A DNA stretch of 64,000 nt, from assembly GCF_003217295.1 (NCBI RefSeq), contig NZ_QJTJ01000013.1:33320-97319 (forward strand), read 5' to 3'. The position numbers and the translations under genes were made by a program. The notes beneath the pieces were generated by a model. It was given only the letters and a program-made list of their open reading frames with translations. It had not been told where the DNA came from and made no database searches. This DNA is from Ureibacillus chungkukjangi (lineage in GTDB: Bacteria > Bacillota > Bacilli > Bacillales_A > Planococcaceae). Below are positions 19,566 through 29,249 of the stretch, piece by piece (positions within the stretch are counted from its first letter, which is position 1; each line of letters opens with the position of its first letter).

Positions 19566-20708
19566 CTAACAGCCCAATATACGTGAAATGACAACACGCT
19601 GGATTTCGGATGTTCCTTCCCCAATTTCCATCAGTTTGATATCCCGTAAATGTCGTTCAACATCGTATTCTGCCATATAGCCATACCCACCATGGATTTG
19701 GATAGCCTGGTTACAAGTACGGAAACCCATCTCAGAAGCAAAAAGCTTTGCGAATGCTGCTTCTTTTTTAAACGGCTTGCCTTGATCCTTCAACCATGCT
19801 GCCTTCATTACCATATTGCGAGCTAATTCGATTTCCATTGCCATGTCCGCCAATTTGAACTGGATTGCCTGTAATTTAGAGATAGAGTTCCCAAATTGTA
19901 CGCGTTCCTTAGAATATTGCAGAGCTTTCTCGTAAGCAGACTGTGCAATCCCTACAGATAGTGCAGCAATAGAAATACGCCCGCCGTCCAACGTATTTAA
20001 GAACTGACCAAATCCTTTCTTTTCATCTCCAAGTACGTTTTCGCGTGGTACACGAACGTTTTCCAAAATGATTTCACAAGTGTTGGAGGCACGAACACCC
20101 ATTTTTTGATACTCCGAACGAATTGTCACACCCGGTGTGTCAGTTGGAACAATGATGGCCGTGATGATGTTTTTACCTCGATCATTCTTACCTGTAACAG
20201 CTGTCACAACTACCTGGCGGGCATAGCTAGCATTTGTAATCCAGCATTTCTCACCATTAATAACCCATTCATCACCCTCGATGTAAGCTTTCGTTCTTGT
20301 TCCTCCTGCATCTGAACCGGCATTGGGCTCTGTCAGTCCGAATGAACCAAGTGTTTTCCCCTGCGCCATCGGAACAAGAAATTCCTGTTTCTGCTCTTCT
20401 GTTCCAAAGTTATAGAAAGGCGTTGCTCCCAAGCTGACAGCAGCGGCATAGCTCAAACCAGTACCTCCGCATGCACGTCCAATTTCTTCTACCGCTAATG
20501 CATAGGAAATTGTATCTCCTCCTGAACCGCCATATTCCTCAGGAAACGGAATACCGAAAAGACCAAGTTCGGCCATTTTATCGAAGCTTTCTTTCCTAAA
20601 TTCATGCTTCTCATCCAGCTCTCGAGCATAAGGAGCAATTTCTTCTCGAGCAAACTCCTTGACCATATCACGAATCATTTGCTGTTCTTTTGTTAGTTCA
20701 AAATTCAT
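19566..20708 (-). CDS. yngJ: Acyl-CoA dehydrogenase (isovaleryl-CoA dehydrogenase-like, YngJ)
   Basis: FAD enzyme of 380 residues that introduces an alpha-beta double bond into acyl-CoA and passes electrons to ETF. Family signatures: GSFGLTEPNAGSDAGGTRTKA, WITNASYA, and the C-terminal QIHGGYGYMAEYDVERHLRDIK. In the usual short-chain enzymes the catalytic base is a Glu after the GGYGY region (here YGYMAEYDVERH). As first gene of the operon it likely makes 3-methylcrotonyl-CoA from isovaleryl-CoA. A double palindromic operator precedes it at 20731-20761. Confidence 0.93.
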   Translation of the reverse strand: MNFELTKEQQMIRDMVKEFAREEIAPYARELDEKHEFRKESFDKMAELGLFGIPFPEEYGGSGGDTISYALAVEEIGRACGGTGLSYAAAVSLGATPFYNFGTEEQKQEFLVPMAQGKTLGSFGLTEPNAGSDAGGTRTKAYIEGDEWVINGEKCWITNASYARQVVVTAVTGKNDRGKNIITAIIVPTDTPGVTIRSEYQKMGVRASNTCEIILENVRVPRENVLGDEKKGFGQFLNTLDGGRISIAALSVGIAQSAYEKALQYSKERVQFGNSISKLQAIQFKLADMAMEIELARNMVMKAAWLKDQGKPFKKEAAFAKLFASEMGFRTCNQAIQIHGGYGYMAEYDVERHLRDIKLMEIGEGTSEIQRVVISRILGC

Positions 20709-20730
20709 CCCTTATTCCCCCTTTAGTTTG

Positions 20731-20761
20731 CCGACTGTCCAATCGGTACCGACTAGTCGGT
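20731..20761 (-). promoter_or_regulatory. Double TetR-type operator of the leucine operon
   Basis: A perfect 14-bp palindrome ACCGACTAGTCGGT (20748-20761) abuts a second, gapped copy CCGACT-N5-ATCGGT (20731-20747). They sit 23-53 bases before the yngJ start and directly downstream of the TetR gene, just after a plausible -10 (CATAAT). The shape and position fit a TetR repressor site; binding by the neighbouring TetR is inference. Confidence 0.75.
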
Positions 20762-20814
20762 TTGTACATTATGTTAAAAAAACCAGACCTCACTGACTGG
20801 ATATCCACTAATAT

Positions 20815-21432
<618 letters not shown>

Positions 21433-21600
21433 CGCTTTCCCCCCTATCAATCACCCCCTGTATTTCAGGTTTTTTTCGTAGCAAAGGTCATTTTATTTCC
21501 CATTTTTTGTCGATTATCATTATTTATAATATTAAATCTATCTATCTTCATTTCTAGCAAACCACTATAAATAACGTCGAAATCCCCTTTTTTCTCCGCT

Positions 21601-22254
21601 TTATACATACTCTTTCAGATTTTCACTGATAACAAAATCAGCTTCTGTTTTTTCTCTGATTTCCTCTACTGAGACACCTGATGCTGTTTCAATAAGCACC
21701 ATTCCTGTGTCCGTAAAATCAAATACAGCTAAATCTGTAATAAGACGGTGGACGACGCTTTTCCCTGTTAACGGCAATGTACACTCTTTTTTAATCTTGG
21801 ATTCTCCGTATTTCGAAACGTGTTCCATAATAACGATAACTCTCTTTGCTCCTTGTACAAGATCCATCGCTCCACCCATTCCTTTAACAACCTTGCCAGG
21901 AATCATCCAGTTCGCCAAATCCCCTTCCTGAGATACTTCCATTCCTCCTAGAATTGCTACATCGATATGGCCCCCTCGAATCATTGCAAAGCTTTCTGCG
22001 CTGTCAAAGAATGATGCACCTGGTACAGCTGTAACTGTCTCTTTTCCTGCATTGATTAAGTCTGGGTCTACCTGGGTTTCATAAGGATAGGGGCCAATAC
22101 CTAATAGTCCATTTTCCGATTGCAGCAGTACCTTATAATCACTTGGAATTTCATTTGCAACTAGAGTGGGCATACCAATCCCAAGGTTAACATTCATGCC
22201 ATTTTCAATTTCTTGTACAGCGCGCTTGACGATTCGCATCTTTACGGTCGTCAT
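21601..22254 (-). CDS. scoB: 3-ketoacid CoA-transferase, subunit B
   Basis: Subunit B (217 residues) of a succinyl-CoA:3-ketoacid CoA-transferase, which moves CoA from succinyl-CoA to acetoacetate. The catalytic Glu is in [15 protein letters not shown] near residue 46, and the [27 protein letters not shown] block is diagnostic. It overlaps subunit A by four bases. By pathway logic it activates acetoacetate made by the HMG-CoA lyase encoded 6 kb downstream. Confidence 0.94.
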   Translation of the reverse strand: MTTVKMRIVKRAVQEIENGMNVNLGIGMPTLVANEIPSDYKVLLQSENGLLGIGPYPYETQVDPDLINAGKETVTAVPGASFFDSAESFAMIRGGHIDVAILGGMEVSQEGDLANWMIPGKVVKGMGGAMDLVQGAKRVIVIMEHVSKYGESKIKKECTLPLTGKSVVHRLITDLAVFDFTDTGMVLIETASGVSVEEIREKTEADFVISENLKEYV

Positions 22255-22958
22255 CCTATCGCCTCCTCTGCTCTTATAGTTCGTTTTTCGATTGTCTTTT
22301 CGTAGTTCTCACCTAAAATTACATGTTGGACGAATATTGCTGGTGTATGAATCTCATCAGGATCCAATTCTCCCACCTCTACAATTTCTTCTACTTCAGC
22401 AATGGTAATTTTTCCTGCTGTAGCCATAATCGGATTGAAATTACGAGCCGTTTTTCGGTAAACGAGGTTCCCGAGTTTGTCTGCCTTCCAAGCCTTTACA
22501 AAAGCATAATCACCTACAATCGCACGTTCTTCGATATATTCCTTACCGTCAAATTCTTTCACTGGCTTTCCTTCAGCAATCGGTGTTCCTACCCCTGTTG
22601 CTGTATAAAACGCAGGGATTCCTGCACCACCTGCTCGAATTCGTTCTGCCAGCGTCCCTTGCGGTGTCAGCTCTACCTCAAGCTCTCCATTTAAATATTG
22701 TTGCTCAAAAATTTTATTTTCTCCTACGTAGGAAGCAATCATTTTTTTAATTTGCTTGTTCGCCAGTAATAATCCTAAGCCACGGTCATCAATACCGCAG
22801 TTATTACTAACCACTGTCAAATTCTTTGTGCCTTTTTGACGAATAGCATCAATTGCTATCTCTGGAATACCACAAAGCCCAAAGCCACCCACTAGAATAG
22901 TAGCTCCACTTTTTATATCACTCACTATTTCATGTATCGTTTTTTCTACTTTGCGCAC
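22251..22958 (-). CDS. scoA: 3-ketoacid CoA-transferase, subunit A
   Basis: Subunit A (235 residues), starting [28 protein letters not shown], with the family's GxGG-like CoA loop [18 protein letters not shown] and late segment [24 protein letters not shown]. Works as an A2B2 complex with subunit B. Upstream a minus-strand TATAAT (22989-22994) flanks the 12-bp palindrome AATCATATGATT (22994-23005), a possible promoter/operator; the ACCGACTAGTCGGT operator of the yng operon is not repeated here. Confidence 0.94.
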   Translation of the reverse strand: MRKVEKTIHEIVSDIKSGATILVGGFGLCGIPEIAIDAIRQKGTKNLTVVSNNCGIDDRGLGLLLANKQIKKMIASYVGENKIFEQQYLNGELEVELTPQGTLAERIRAGGAGIPAFYTATGVGTPIAEGKPVKEFDGKEYIEERAIVGDYAFVKAWKADKLGNLVYRKTARNFNPIMATAGKITIAEVEEIVEVGELDPDEIHTPAIFVQHVILGENYEKTIEKRTIRAEEAIG

Positions 22959-23174
22959 AAAATACCTCCTTAAAACAAATTTACATATATTATAATCATA
23001 TGATTTTTAAATAGTAAACTAATAGATTCTAAATATTTATATTTTTTAAATAATAGTATTTTTTGACGAGTAATCTTTAATAGTCCTTCAAGACTATATA
23101 AAAATATCTCTAATACTTTATATGTGAAATTCTGCATATTATGTACCATCTTTTATTTGTTTGCTGAAAGACAA

Positions 23175-23209
23175 AAAAAGACAAAGCCGAATTGAAATGG
23201 CTTTGTCTT
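23175..23209 (-). terminator. Terminator after cccB
   Basis: Perfect 11-bp stem AAGACAAAGCC (23179-23189) and GGCTTTGTCTT (23199-23209), followed on the minus strand by TTTTTGTC. It starts 15 bases past the cytochrome stop. Confidence 0.85.
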
Positions 23210-23223
23210 AGATAATTTTAATT

Positions 23224-23595
23224 TTATTGTTGTTGAGCTAACCAAGCTGCAGCTGCTTCAGCATCTTCACCTTGTAGTAAGCCCTTAGGCATTCCGCCAC
23301 GACCGTTTACGATAACATCATGAATTTCTTCTTCTGAAAGACGGCTACCTACATCTGAAAGTGCAGGTGTATTACCCATCCCTTGTAAGTTTCCTCCATG
23401 ACAAGACGTACAAGAAGATTGAACCAGTTCTTCACCAGCTGCCGCATCTGCGCCACCTGTTGCAGTATCTCCAGTTTCTTCAGTTACTGTATCTTCCGTA
23501 CCTGTGTTAGTGTCAGTTGCTTCGTCGTCGCCGCCACCACATGCAGCTAGGAATAATGCTGAACCGAATACTAATGCTAACCATGCTTTTTTCAT
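23224..23595 (-). CDS. cccB: Lipoprotein cytochrome c-551
   Basis: Membrane-anchored small c-type cytochrome of 123 residues. Signal peptide MKKAWLALVFGSALFLAAC ends in a lipobox whose Cys19 would be lipidated. A Thr/Glu/Gly/Asp-rich linker follows, then the haem-binding CTSCH near residue 73 and a probable axial Met in RGGMPKGLL. The ATG is set by GGAGGGG seven bases upstream; a longer reading overlapping yvjA is unlikely. It accepts electrons from the bc complex and donates to cytochrome oxidase. The pairing with yvjA is the same as in B. subtilis. Confidence 0.95.
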   Translation of the reverse strand: MKKAWLALVFGSALFLAACGGGDDEATDTNTGTEDTVTEETGDTATGGADAAAGEELVQSSCTSCHGGNLQGMGNTPALSDVGSRLSEEEIHDVIVNGRGGMPKGLLQGEDAEAAAAWLAQQQ

Positions 23596-23656
23596 TTTTG
23601 AACCCCTCCAAAAAATATAAAATAAAATACGGTTTACATTGGTAAGTATACCAAAG

Positions 23657-24523
23657 TTACACTCGTTTGAAACCTTCACCCAGTACCTCATAAGCATCTG
23701 AAACGATGACAAATGCAGCAGGGTCAACGGTTTTAATGATTTGTTTCAGCTTTGTGAATTCTGATTGATAAACAACCACCATTAGCATTACACGTTCTTC
23801 GCCAGTATATCCCCCAAAAGCAGGAACCTTCGTCACGCCTCGATCAATTTCCAAATAAATTGCATCTCGAATTTGATCTTGACTATTAGAGATAATATAC
23901 ACCATTTTTGATTGGCTAAAACCTAACTGAACGATGTCAATTGTCTTCGTCGTAACAAAGAGACCAATTAAGGCATATAACCCTTTTTCAAAATCGAATA
24001 CTAATGCTGCACTAATAGCAATAATACCATCAATCAAAAGAACACTTGTACCTAACGTTAGCCCAGTATATTTTGTAATAATTTGAGCTAATAAATCTGT
24101 ACCGCCAGTAGAAGCATTCCCTTTAAATACTAAACCGATACCAAGACCCACCATGATTCCACCAAAAAGGGCAGCCAATAATGCATTATCTGTTAAAGCA
24201 CCCATTTGGGCAAAGAGAATAACAAAGAATGGCAGGGCTAAAGTGCCGACAAACGATTTTATTCCAAAATTTTTACCTAAGATGAATACACCTGAGATAA
24301 ATAGCGGAATATTAAAAGCATATTGAACAATTCCTGCATTCCATCCAAAAAGACCATTTAAAATGGTACTTATCCCACTAACGCCTCCGGAGGCTACTTG
24401 ATTGGGGAATAGAAATGCATTAAATCCAAATGCTATTACAGCAGCACCAAGAAGTACATAAATGTATTCCTGTATTATATCTTTTGTAGAATTGGATACA
24501 TTATTCTTGTTTATTTTACTCAT
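23657..24523 (-). CDS. yvjA: YitT-family membrane protein with DUF2179 domain (YvjA-like)
   Basis: Membrane protein of 288 residues: five to six hydrophobic segments between about residues 20 and 190 (VLLGAAVIAFGFNAFLF; GGVSGISTILNGLFGW), then a soluble C-terminal DUF2179 domain (MVYIISNSQDQIRDAIYLEI, FGGYTGEERVMLMVVV). Family function is unknown; some relatives influence germination or transport. I start at the ATG of MSKINKN, six bases after GAGG, since the upstream GTG would lie inside that site. Confidence 0.9.
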   Translation of the reverse strand: MSKINKNNVSNSTKDIIQEYIYVLLGAAVIAFGFNAFLFPNQVASGGVSGISTILNGLFGWNAGIVQYAFNIPLFISGVFILGKNFGIKSFVGTLALPFFVILFAQMGALTDNALLAALFGGIMVGLGIGLVFKGNASTGGTDLLAQIITKYTGLTLGTSVLLIDGIIAISAALVFDFEKGLYALIGLFVTTKTIDIVQLGFSQSKMVYIISNSQDQIRDAIYLEIDRGVTKVPAFGGYTGEERVMLMVVVYQSEFTKLKQIIKTVDPAAFVIVSDAYEVLGEGFKRV

Positions 24524-24659
24524 ATATTTCCTCACTCACATCAAATTCTCAGCTTCTATTTTTCTCCTGCATGATTATAACAAACAACCTTGAAAAAGAG
24601 AACTTTAGTAAGATGAAGGGACAGTGTTTTTCAATTTTAGCTATGATTAAAAAATAAAA

Positions 24660-24690
24660 GACAGCCCTTAAAAAGGACTGTCCCCCAGAA
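24660..24690 (-). terminator. Terminator after luxS
   Basis: Stem GACAGCCCT (24660-24668) with AGGACTGTC (24673-24681), one mismatch, then TTTTATTTTTT on the minus strand. It begins 17 bases after the luxS stop. Confidence 0.8.
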
Positions 24691-24698
24691 TTTTAAAT

Positions 24699-25166
24699 TT
24701 AGTCTTCTTTATAAATAGTTGACCATTCATTTCGTTTTTCCAGCATTTCTGCTGCTAATTCTTTTGCACCTTCCAGGCTATGGTTTGCTGCCCAGCCACA
24801 TTGTACTTCGTTACATGCTGGCACCTCTGTTGCGTTAACAACATCCTGTAAAGTATTTTCTAAAATAGTTAATACTTCATCATAATTATCATGATTGATC
24901 ATTGTTAAATAAAAGCCGGTTTGGCATCCCATTGGACTCATATCCACAACGTAGTCTGTATGATTGCGAATATTTTCTGCCATTAAGTGCTCGATTGAGT
25001 GAAGTGCATCCATTTTCATAAACGCGATATTCGGTTGTTTGAAACGCACATCATACTTTCGAACAACATCACCATTTTGACCTTCTTTTGTTCCAGCAAG
25101 TCGTACATACGGTGCAGCTACTTTTGTATGGTCTAAGTTAAAGCTTTCAACATTCATTTTAGGCAT
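24699..25166 (-). CDS. luxS: S-ribosylhomocysteine lyase
   Basis: Metalloenzyme of 155 residues converting S-ribosylhomocysteine to homocysteine and DPD, the AI-2 precursor, within the activated methyl cycle. The metal motif HSIEH is near residue 57, the catalytic Cys is in [11 protein letters not shown], and the third metal ligand in NEVQCGWA. The ATG of [13 protein letters not shown] is preferred: GAGG stands ten bases before it, whereas the upstream TTG is too close. Single-gene transcription unit with its own terminator. No lsr-type AI-2 uptake genes are in the window, so a purely metabolic role is possible. Confidence 0.97.
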   Translation of the reverse strand: MPKMNVESFNLDHTKVAAPYVRLAGTKEGQNGDVVRKYDVRFKQPNIAFMKMDALHSIEHLMAENIRNHTDYVVDMSPMGCQTGFYLTMINHDNYDEVLTILENTLQDVVNATEVPACNEVQCGWAANHSLEGAKELAAEMLEKRNEWSTIYKED

Positions 25167-25284
25167 TTTTTTCAAACCTCATTTCCAGAATCTATGATTA
25201 TAAAACCAAACTTCAAATAGTTTGATTAATCAAATTACTCACTCTCTTTATTTTACAAGAGAAAGCTATTTTTTGCACTGATGA

Positions 25285-27291
25285 TTATACTAAATATTTT
25301 TCGAACCAAGTTACCATTTGATCTAAACGTTCAATGCGTAAGTTCGGCGTCCCTGTACGAGATAGATTATGATTATTGTCTGGAAAGCGAACAAAGCTAG
25401 TTTCTTTCCCCATAGATTTCAACGTGATATATAACTGCTCTGCTTGTTCAATTGGGCAACGGAAATCTAGCTCACTATGCAAGATTAATAAAGGTGTTTC
25501 GATATTTTTAGCATACTTCAACGGTGAATGCTCCCATAGCTTTTCTGGGTCAAGCATATCTGTACCAATTTGCCATGGAGTGAAGTAGTAGCCGATATCG
25601 GATACCCCAAAGAAGCTGATCCAGTTTGAAATACTGCGCTGTGTAACCGCTGCTTTAAAACGATTTGTTTGACCGACGATCCAGTTTGTCATGAAGCCAC
25701 CATAGCTTCCACCTGTTACACCTAATCGTTCTACATCAATCCATGCTTCTTCACCGATAACGTAGTCAAGGCCTGCCATAATATCTTCGTAATCTCCACC
25801 ACCATAATCACCGCGCACGCCATTCACAAATTCTTGGCTGTAGCCGTGGCTTCCACGTGGATTTACATATAAAACCCCATATCCTTGAGCAGCTAACAAT
25901 TGTAGCTCATGGAAGAATGAATTTGCGTACATTGTATGTGGACCACCATGAATTTCAACGACCAATGGATACTTTTTATTTTCCTCATAATTTGTTGGCT
26001 TCATTAACCATCCATGAACCTGTAGATCATTTGTACTTGTATAGACAATCGGTTCTGGTTTTGATAAGTTCACCTCATTAAGCCACGCATCATTGAAATG
26101 AGTTATTTGTGTTCTTTCACCTTTCGCAATTTCATAGTAGAATAACTCCCCAGGGAAGGTTGGATTCGATACAGCTATAATTGCAAATTGGCCATCTGTA
26201 GAAACTGTATAATCATAGACATGCTCTCCCTCTTGCGATGCTGGATAAATGGCACCCTCTAAACTAGCATAATAGAGTTGAACATCTCCTAAATTCGAGA
26301 GCTGGAAATATAAATCATTTGTTTCTGTCCAAACAATACTTGGTGCATTAACGCCTTGTTGCGTATCTGCAACCGCATAGTCACCCACTGGGGAATCGAT
26401 ACCTTCTGTTAGATTTTGAGTTATACCGTTTTCAATTTCATAGATATATATATTTGAATGTGTAGCATTTTTAAACTCTGCATTACTTCCTGCATAGGCT
26501 ATAAATTTTCCGTCATTCGAAAATTTAGCTCCACCATAGTAGCCCTCATGATCTACCAGAACTGTCTCGTTTTTCGTTTCCACATCAACTAAATAAAGTG
26601 GCTGTCTAAAATCATAGTCCTTCTGTTCTTCGCGATTTACCCCAATAATCACCTTTTTTCCGTCTGGTGAAATATCGTATAATGAGTGCGAATGCTTGCC
26701 TTCAGTGAATTGTTCGATTGACTCATCCTTCAATGTAAGGATGGCAATTTGAGAATACACCTGTTGCTTCGTTAACCCATGCCCTTTTAATCCATCCATT
26801 TTGTAGCGCATTTTATCAACTACATAGGCTTTCGGTTTTTCTTTATCTTCTTTTTCTTTTTCTTTTTTAGCTGTGTCTGTAAATGTTGTATCTTCCTTCA
26901 AGCTGCTTGTAATCCAAATTTTCTCCCCACATGGAGACCATAAAAAGGAACTTACACCTGATTCAAGATTAGTGATTTTTTTAGCTTCTCCACCGTTTTT
27001 ATTAATAATATACACTTGGCTTTTTTCGTCTCGATTTGAAATGAAGGCAACCTGCTCACCATTTGGAGACCACTTAGGAGAGGAAACACGTTCATTTCCA
27101 AAAGTCCACTGCGTTACTTCCTTTGTATCTACATTTAAATGAAAAATACTAGAGAAATATTGATTCTCCTTTTCATCAATATGCGTTTTAATAAAAACAG
27201 CCTCTTTGTTATTAGGCGCTAACTGCGGATTTGTAACAGATTGAATTTTAAATAAATCCTCTTTATCTAGTAATCTTTTTGCAACCATCAT
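25285..27291 (-). CDS. S9 family prolyl-oligopeptidase-type serine peptidase
   Basis: Cytoplasmic peptidase of about 668 residues, with no signal peptide. The N-terminal two-thirds is a beta-propeller with recurrent WD/TolB-like strands (SPKWSPNGEQVAFISNRDEK, FSNDGKFIAYAGSNAE). The C-terminal alpha/beta-hydrolase carries the nucleophile in GGSYGGFMTNW, the Asp in LHSELDFRCP and the His in FPDNNHNLSRTG. Probably an acylaminoacyl- or oligopeptidase; substrate unknown. Two adjacent ATGs are possible starts (27289-27291 or 27286-27288); the GTG two codons before them is too near the AAAGGG site. Confidence 0.92.
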   Translation of the reverse strand: MMVAKRLLDKEDLFKIQSVTNPQLAPNNKEAVFIKTHIDEKENQYFSSIFHLNVDTKEVTQWTFGNERVSSPKWSPNGEQVAFISNRDEKSQVYIINKNGGEAKKITNLESGVSSFLWSPCGEKIWITSSLKEDTTFTDTAKKEKEKEDKEKPKAYVVDKMRYKMDGLKGHGLTKQQVYSQIAILTLKDESIEQFTEGKHSHSLYDISPDGKKVIIGVNREEQKDYDFRQPLYLVDVETKNETVLVDHEGYYGGAKFSNDGKFIAYAGSNAEFKNATHSNIYIYEIENGITQNLTEGIDSPVGDYAVADTQQGVNAPSIVWTETNDLYFQLSNLGDVQLYYASLEGAIYPASQEGEHVYDYTVSTDGQFAIIAVSNPTFPGELFYYEIAKGERTQITHFNDAWLNEVNLSKPEPIVYTSTNDLQVHGWLMKPTNYEENKKYPLVVEIHGGPHTMYANSFFHELQLLAAQGYGVLYVNPRGSHGYSQEFVNGVRGDYGGGDYEDIMAGLDYVIGEEAWIDVERLGVTGGSYGGFMTNWIVGQTNRFKAAVTQRSISNWISFFGVSDIGYYFTPWQIGTDMLDPEKLWEHSPLKYAKNIETPLLILHSELDFRCPIEQAEQLYITLKSMGKETSFVRFPDNNHNLSRTGTPNLRIERLDQMVTWFEKYLV

Positions 27292-27380
27292 TTCCACCCT
27301 TTCAAACCATTATTTCGATTTCCGTAATATAAAGTTTATCACTCCTCCCCTCTATGTCAAATAATTTTTAAAATGTTTAG

Positions 27381-27411
27381 AATTGTTTGCGTACCAGGTA
27401 CGCAGACAATT
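27381..27411. repeat. Palindromic repeat, copy 1 (GTACCAGGTAC core)
   Basis: Fifteen-base arms AATTGTTTGCGTACC and GGTACGCAGACAATT around a single A, with one mismatch. Copy 2 follows 23 bases later with the same GTACC-N-GGTAC core and the same AATTG ends. It lies between the S9 peptidase start and the acyl-CoA ligase terminator. Confidence 0.8.
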
Positions 27412-27433
27412 AAGAAAATTCTAAATAGTTCTC

Positions 27434-27466
27434 GAATTGTGTGTGTACCTGGTACACACACAATTC
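27434..27466. repeat. Palindromic repeat, copy 2 (GTACCTGGTAC core)
   Basis: Perfect 16-base arms GAATTGTGTGTGTACC and GGTACACACACAATTC around one T. Neither copy is followed by a T-run, so they are not ordinary terminators. The variable arm positions differ between copies in a compensatory way that keeps pairing. Confidence 0.85.
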
Positions 27467-27472
27467 ACACTC

Positions 27473-27508
27473 AAAAAAAATGATGCCTCCTATTGGAGGC
27501 ATCATTTT
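27473..27508 (-). terminator. Terminator after the acyl-CoA ligase gene
   Basis: Perfect stem TGATGCCTCC (27481-27490) and GGAGGCATCA (27495-27504), extended by flanking A/T pairs, followed by TTTTTTTTGAG on the minus strand. It starts just past the ligase stop. Confidence 0.9.
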
Positions 27509-27513
27509 GGGTT

Positions 27514-29064
27514 TTATTTTACTTTTTCGATTTCTTTTAGTGAACGACGTAGTATTTTGCCCGTTGAATTTTTAGGTAATTCATCTAATAGCTCAATTAC
27601 TGTCGGAACTTTGTATTTTACTAGACGCTTTGCACAGAATTCTTGCAGCTCTTCGATTGAAGTGCTGTTGTCTTTTAACACGACATAAGCCTGCACTGCT
27701 TCTCCTAGGTTTACGTCCGGCGTACCAATTACTGCAGCTTCGACTACATTTGGATGTGTAAATAATACTTCCTCTACTTCACGTGGATAGACATTAAATC
27801 CTCCAACGATGATCATATCTTTTTTACGATCTACAATATAGAAGTAGCCATCCTCATCCTTTTTCGCCAAGTCTCCTGTGTACAACCATTCGCCTCTAAT
27901 CGCATTTGCTGTTTCTTCAGGCATTTTATAATAGCCCTTCATAACATTTGGTCCACGAACGATTAACTCGCCCACTTCACCTACCGGAACTTCAATTCCA
28001 TATTCGTCGACTACTTTGTTTTCTACATTTGAAATTGACATACCGATAGATCCAGCCTTACGTTCACGATCAAGAGGGTTAAAGCATGTTACTGGTGAAG
28101 CCTCTGAAAGACCATAGCCTTCTGACACCTTCACCTTGAACTTCTCTTCAAAATCATGAAGTACCTGAACCGGTAACGGTGCCCCACCAGATACGGCTAA
28201 ACGTAAAGTAGAGAATTTTTCTGTATCCCCTTCAAAGCGATGAAGGAAATTATACATTGTCGGAACTCCTGCAAAAACAGTAGCTTTTTGGCTTCCAGCA
28301 AGATCATAAATTTCACCTGGACTAAATCGAGGTGCTAATAGAACTGTAGCCCCTTGAAGTAGTGGTGCATTTACAACAACCGTTAAAGCAAATACATGGA
28401 ATACCGGTAATGTCGCGATAACACGATCTTCAGTAGTCATGCTTAAATATTCACCGACATCTCTAGCATTTGAGTAAAGGTTGCGATGTGTTAACATAGC
28501 ACCCTTTGGATAACCAGTTGTTCCTGATGTATATAGAATAATAGCTACATCATCCTCTTCCACTGATACAGGTTCAACTGTATTTTGAGTAGAAGCTAGA
28601 ATTTGAGAGAACAATTTTGTTTTCTCTTTTGCATCATTTGATAGCGCATTCATTTTTTCGCCTATATCCTGACCTGTTTCACAAATGATATAGCTCTCTA
28701 CCTGTGGTAAAACCTTTACCCCTACCTCCACTAAAGGCAGTAGCATATCAAGTGCAATTACTGCTTTTACATCACCATTTTTAATGATATAAGCAATTTC
28801 ATCTTGCGTGTACATCGGATTTACAGGAATTGCAGTTGCACCGATTCGCATAGTTGCATATAACGAAATTAAAAAATGTGGTGTATTTCCAAGTAAAAAC
28901 GCCACATGATCCCCTTTTTCTACCCCTAGCTGTTGAAGACCTGCTGCAAATCGACTAACTGTTTGCTCAAATTCACCGTATGTAGTGTCTCTCCCTAAAA
29001 AATGATATGCATGTTTTTCGGGTTGTTCTAATGCGGTTTGTCGAACACGTTCAACTAAATTCAA
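27514..29064 (-). CDS. yhfL: Long-chain-fatty-acid-CoA ligase (YhfL-like)
   Basis: ANL-superfamily ligase of 516 residues with YTSGTTGYPKGAMLT, YGLSEASPVTCFNP, WLYTGDLAKKDEDGYFYIVDRKKDMI and the catalytic Lys in NSTGKILRRSLKE. It activates fatty acids for beta-oxidation or lipid synthesis. Overall sequence is close to B. subtilis YhfL. The start is most likely TTG (29062-29064, giving MNLVERVRQ), with AGGGGG nine bases before it; an ATG three codons upstream falls immediately after that site. A palindrome overlapping its probable transcription start suggests fatty-acid-responsive control. Confidence 0.93.
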   Translation of the reverse strand: MNLVERVRQTALEQPEKHAYHFLGRDTTYGEFEQTVSRFAAGLQQLGVEKGDHVAFLLGNTPHFLISLYATMRIGATAIPVNPMYTQDEIAYIIKNGDVKAVIALDMLLPLVEVGVKVLPQVESYIICETGQDIGEKMNALSNDAKEKTKLFSQILASTQNTVEPVSVEEDDVAIILYTSGTTGYPKGAMLTHRNLYSNARDVGEYLSMTTEDRVIATLPVFHVFALTVVVNAPLLQGATVLLAPRFSPGEIYDLAGSQKATVFAGVPTMYNFLHRFEGDTEKFSTLRLAVSGGAPLPVQVLHDFEEKFKVKVSEGYGLSEASPVTCFNPLDRERKAGSIGMSISNVENKVVDEYGIEVPVGEVGELIVRGPNVMKGYYKMPEETANAIRGEWLYTGDLAKKDEDGYFYIVDRKKDMIIVGGFNVYPREVEEVLFTHPNVVEAAVIGTPDVNLGEAVQAYVVLKDNSTSIEELQEFCAKRLVKYKVPTVIELLDELPKNSTGKILRRSLKEIEKVK

Positions 29065-29122
29065 AACACCCATCCCCCTTTGCATTTAACCTCGCTTGCA
29101 AATTTAATTGAAAACGAGGTAG

Positions 29123-29155
29123 AAATGAATTTATATTCATTTACCAGATATTATA
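29123..29155 (-). promoter_or_regulatory. -10 box and FadR-like palindromic operator before the acyl-CoA ligase
   Basis: On the minus strand a perfect TATAAT (29150-29155) is followed seven bases later by the palindrome AAATGAATTTATATTCATTT (29123-29142; 8-base arms, 4-base centre). A protein bound there would cover the transcription start. The half-site ATGAAT resembles the B. subtilis FadR half-site, though the spacing differs. Confidence 0.6.
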
Positions 29156-29249
29156 AATTAAATATTCTAATAAAACAATAGGGATTTGTATTTCACGTTG
29201 TATTTCTTGTCGAAAATTAAATATTATTCTATTTATAACATTTTTTCTG

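Noticed and set aside
23596..23727. Longer N-terminal version of the cytochrome
   Set aside because: The extra 44 residues overlap the end of yvjA and would destroy the signal peptide; the internal ATG has a strong ribosome site.
25190..25284. Terminator after the region between luxS and the S9 peptidase
   Set aside because: Short CTCTT/AAGAG pairing exists near 25244-25262, but the stem is weak; not strong enough to list.
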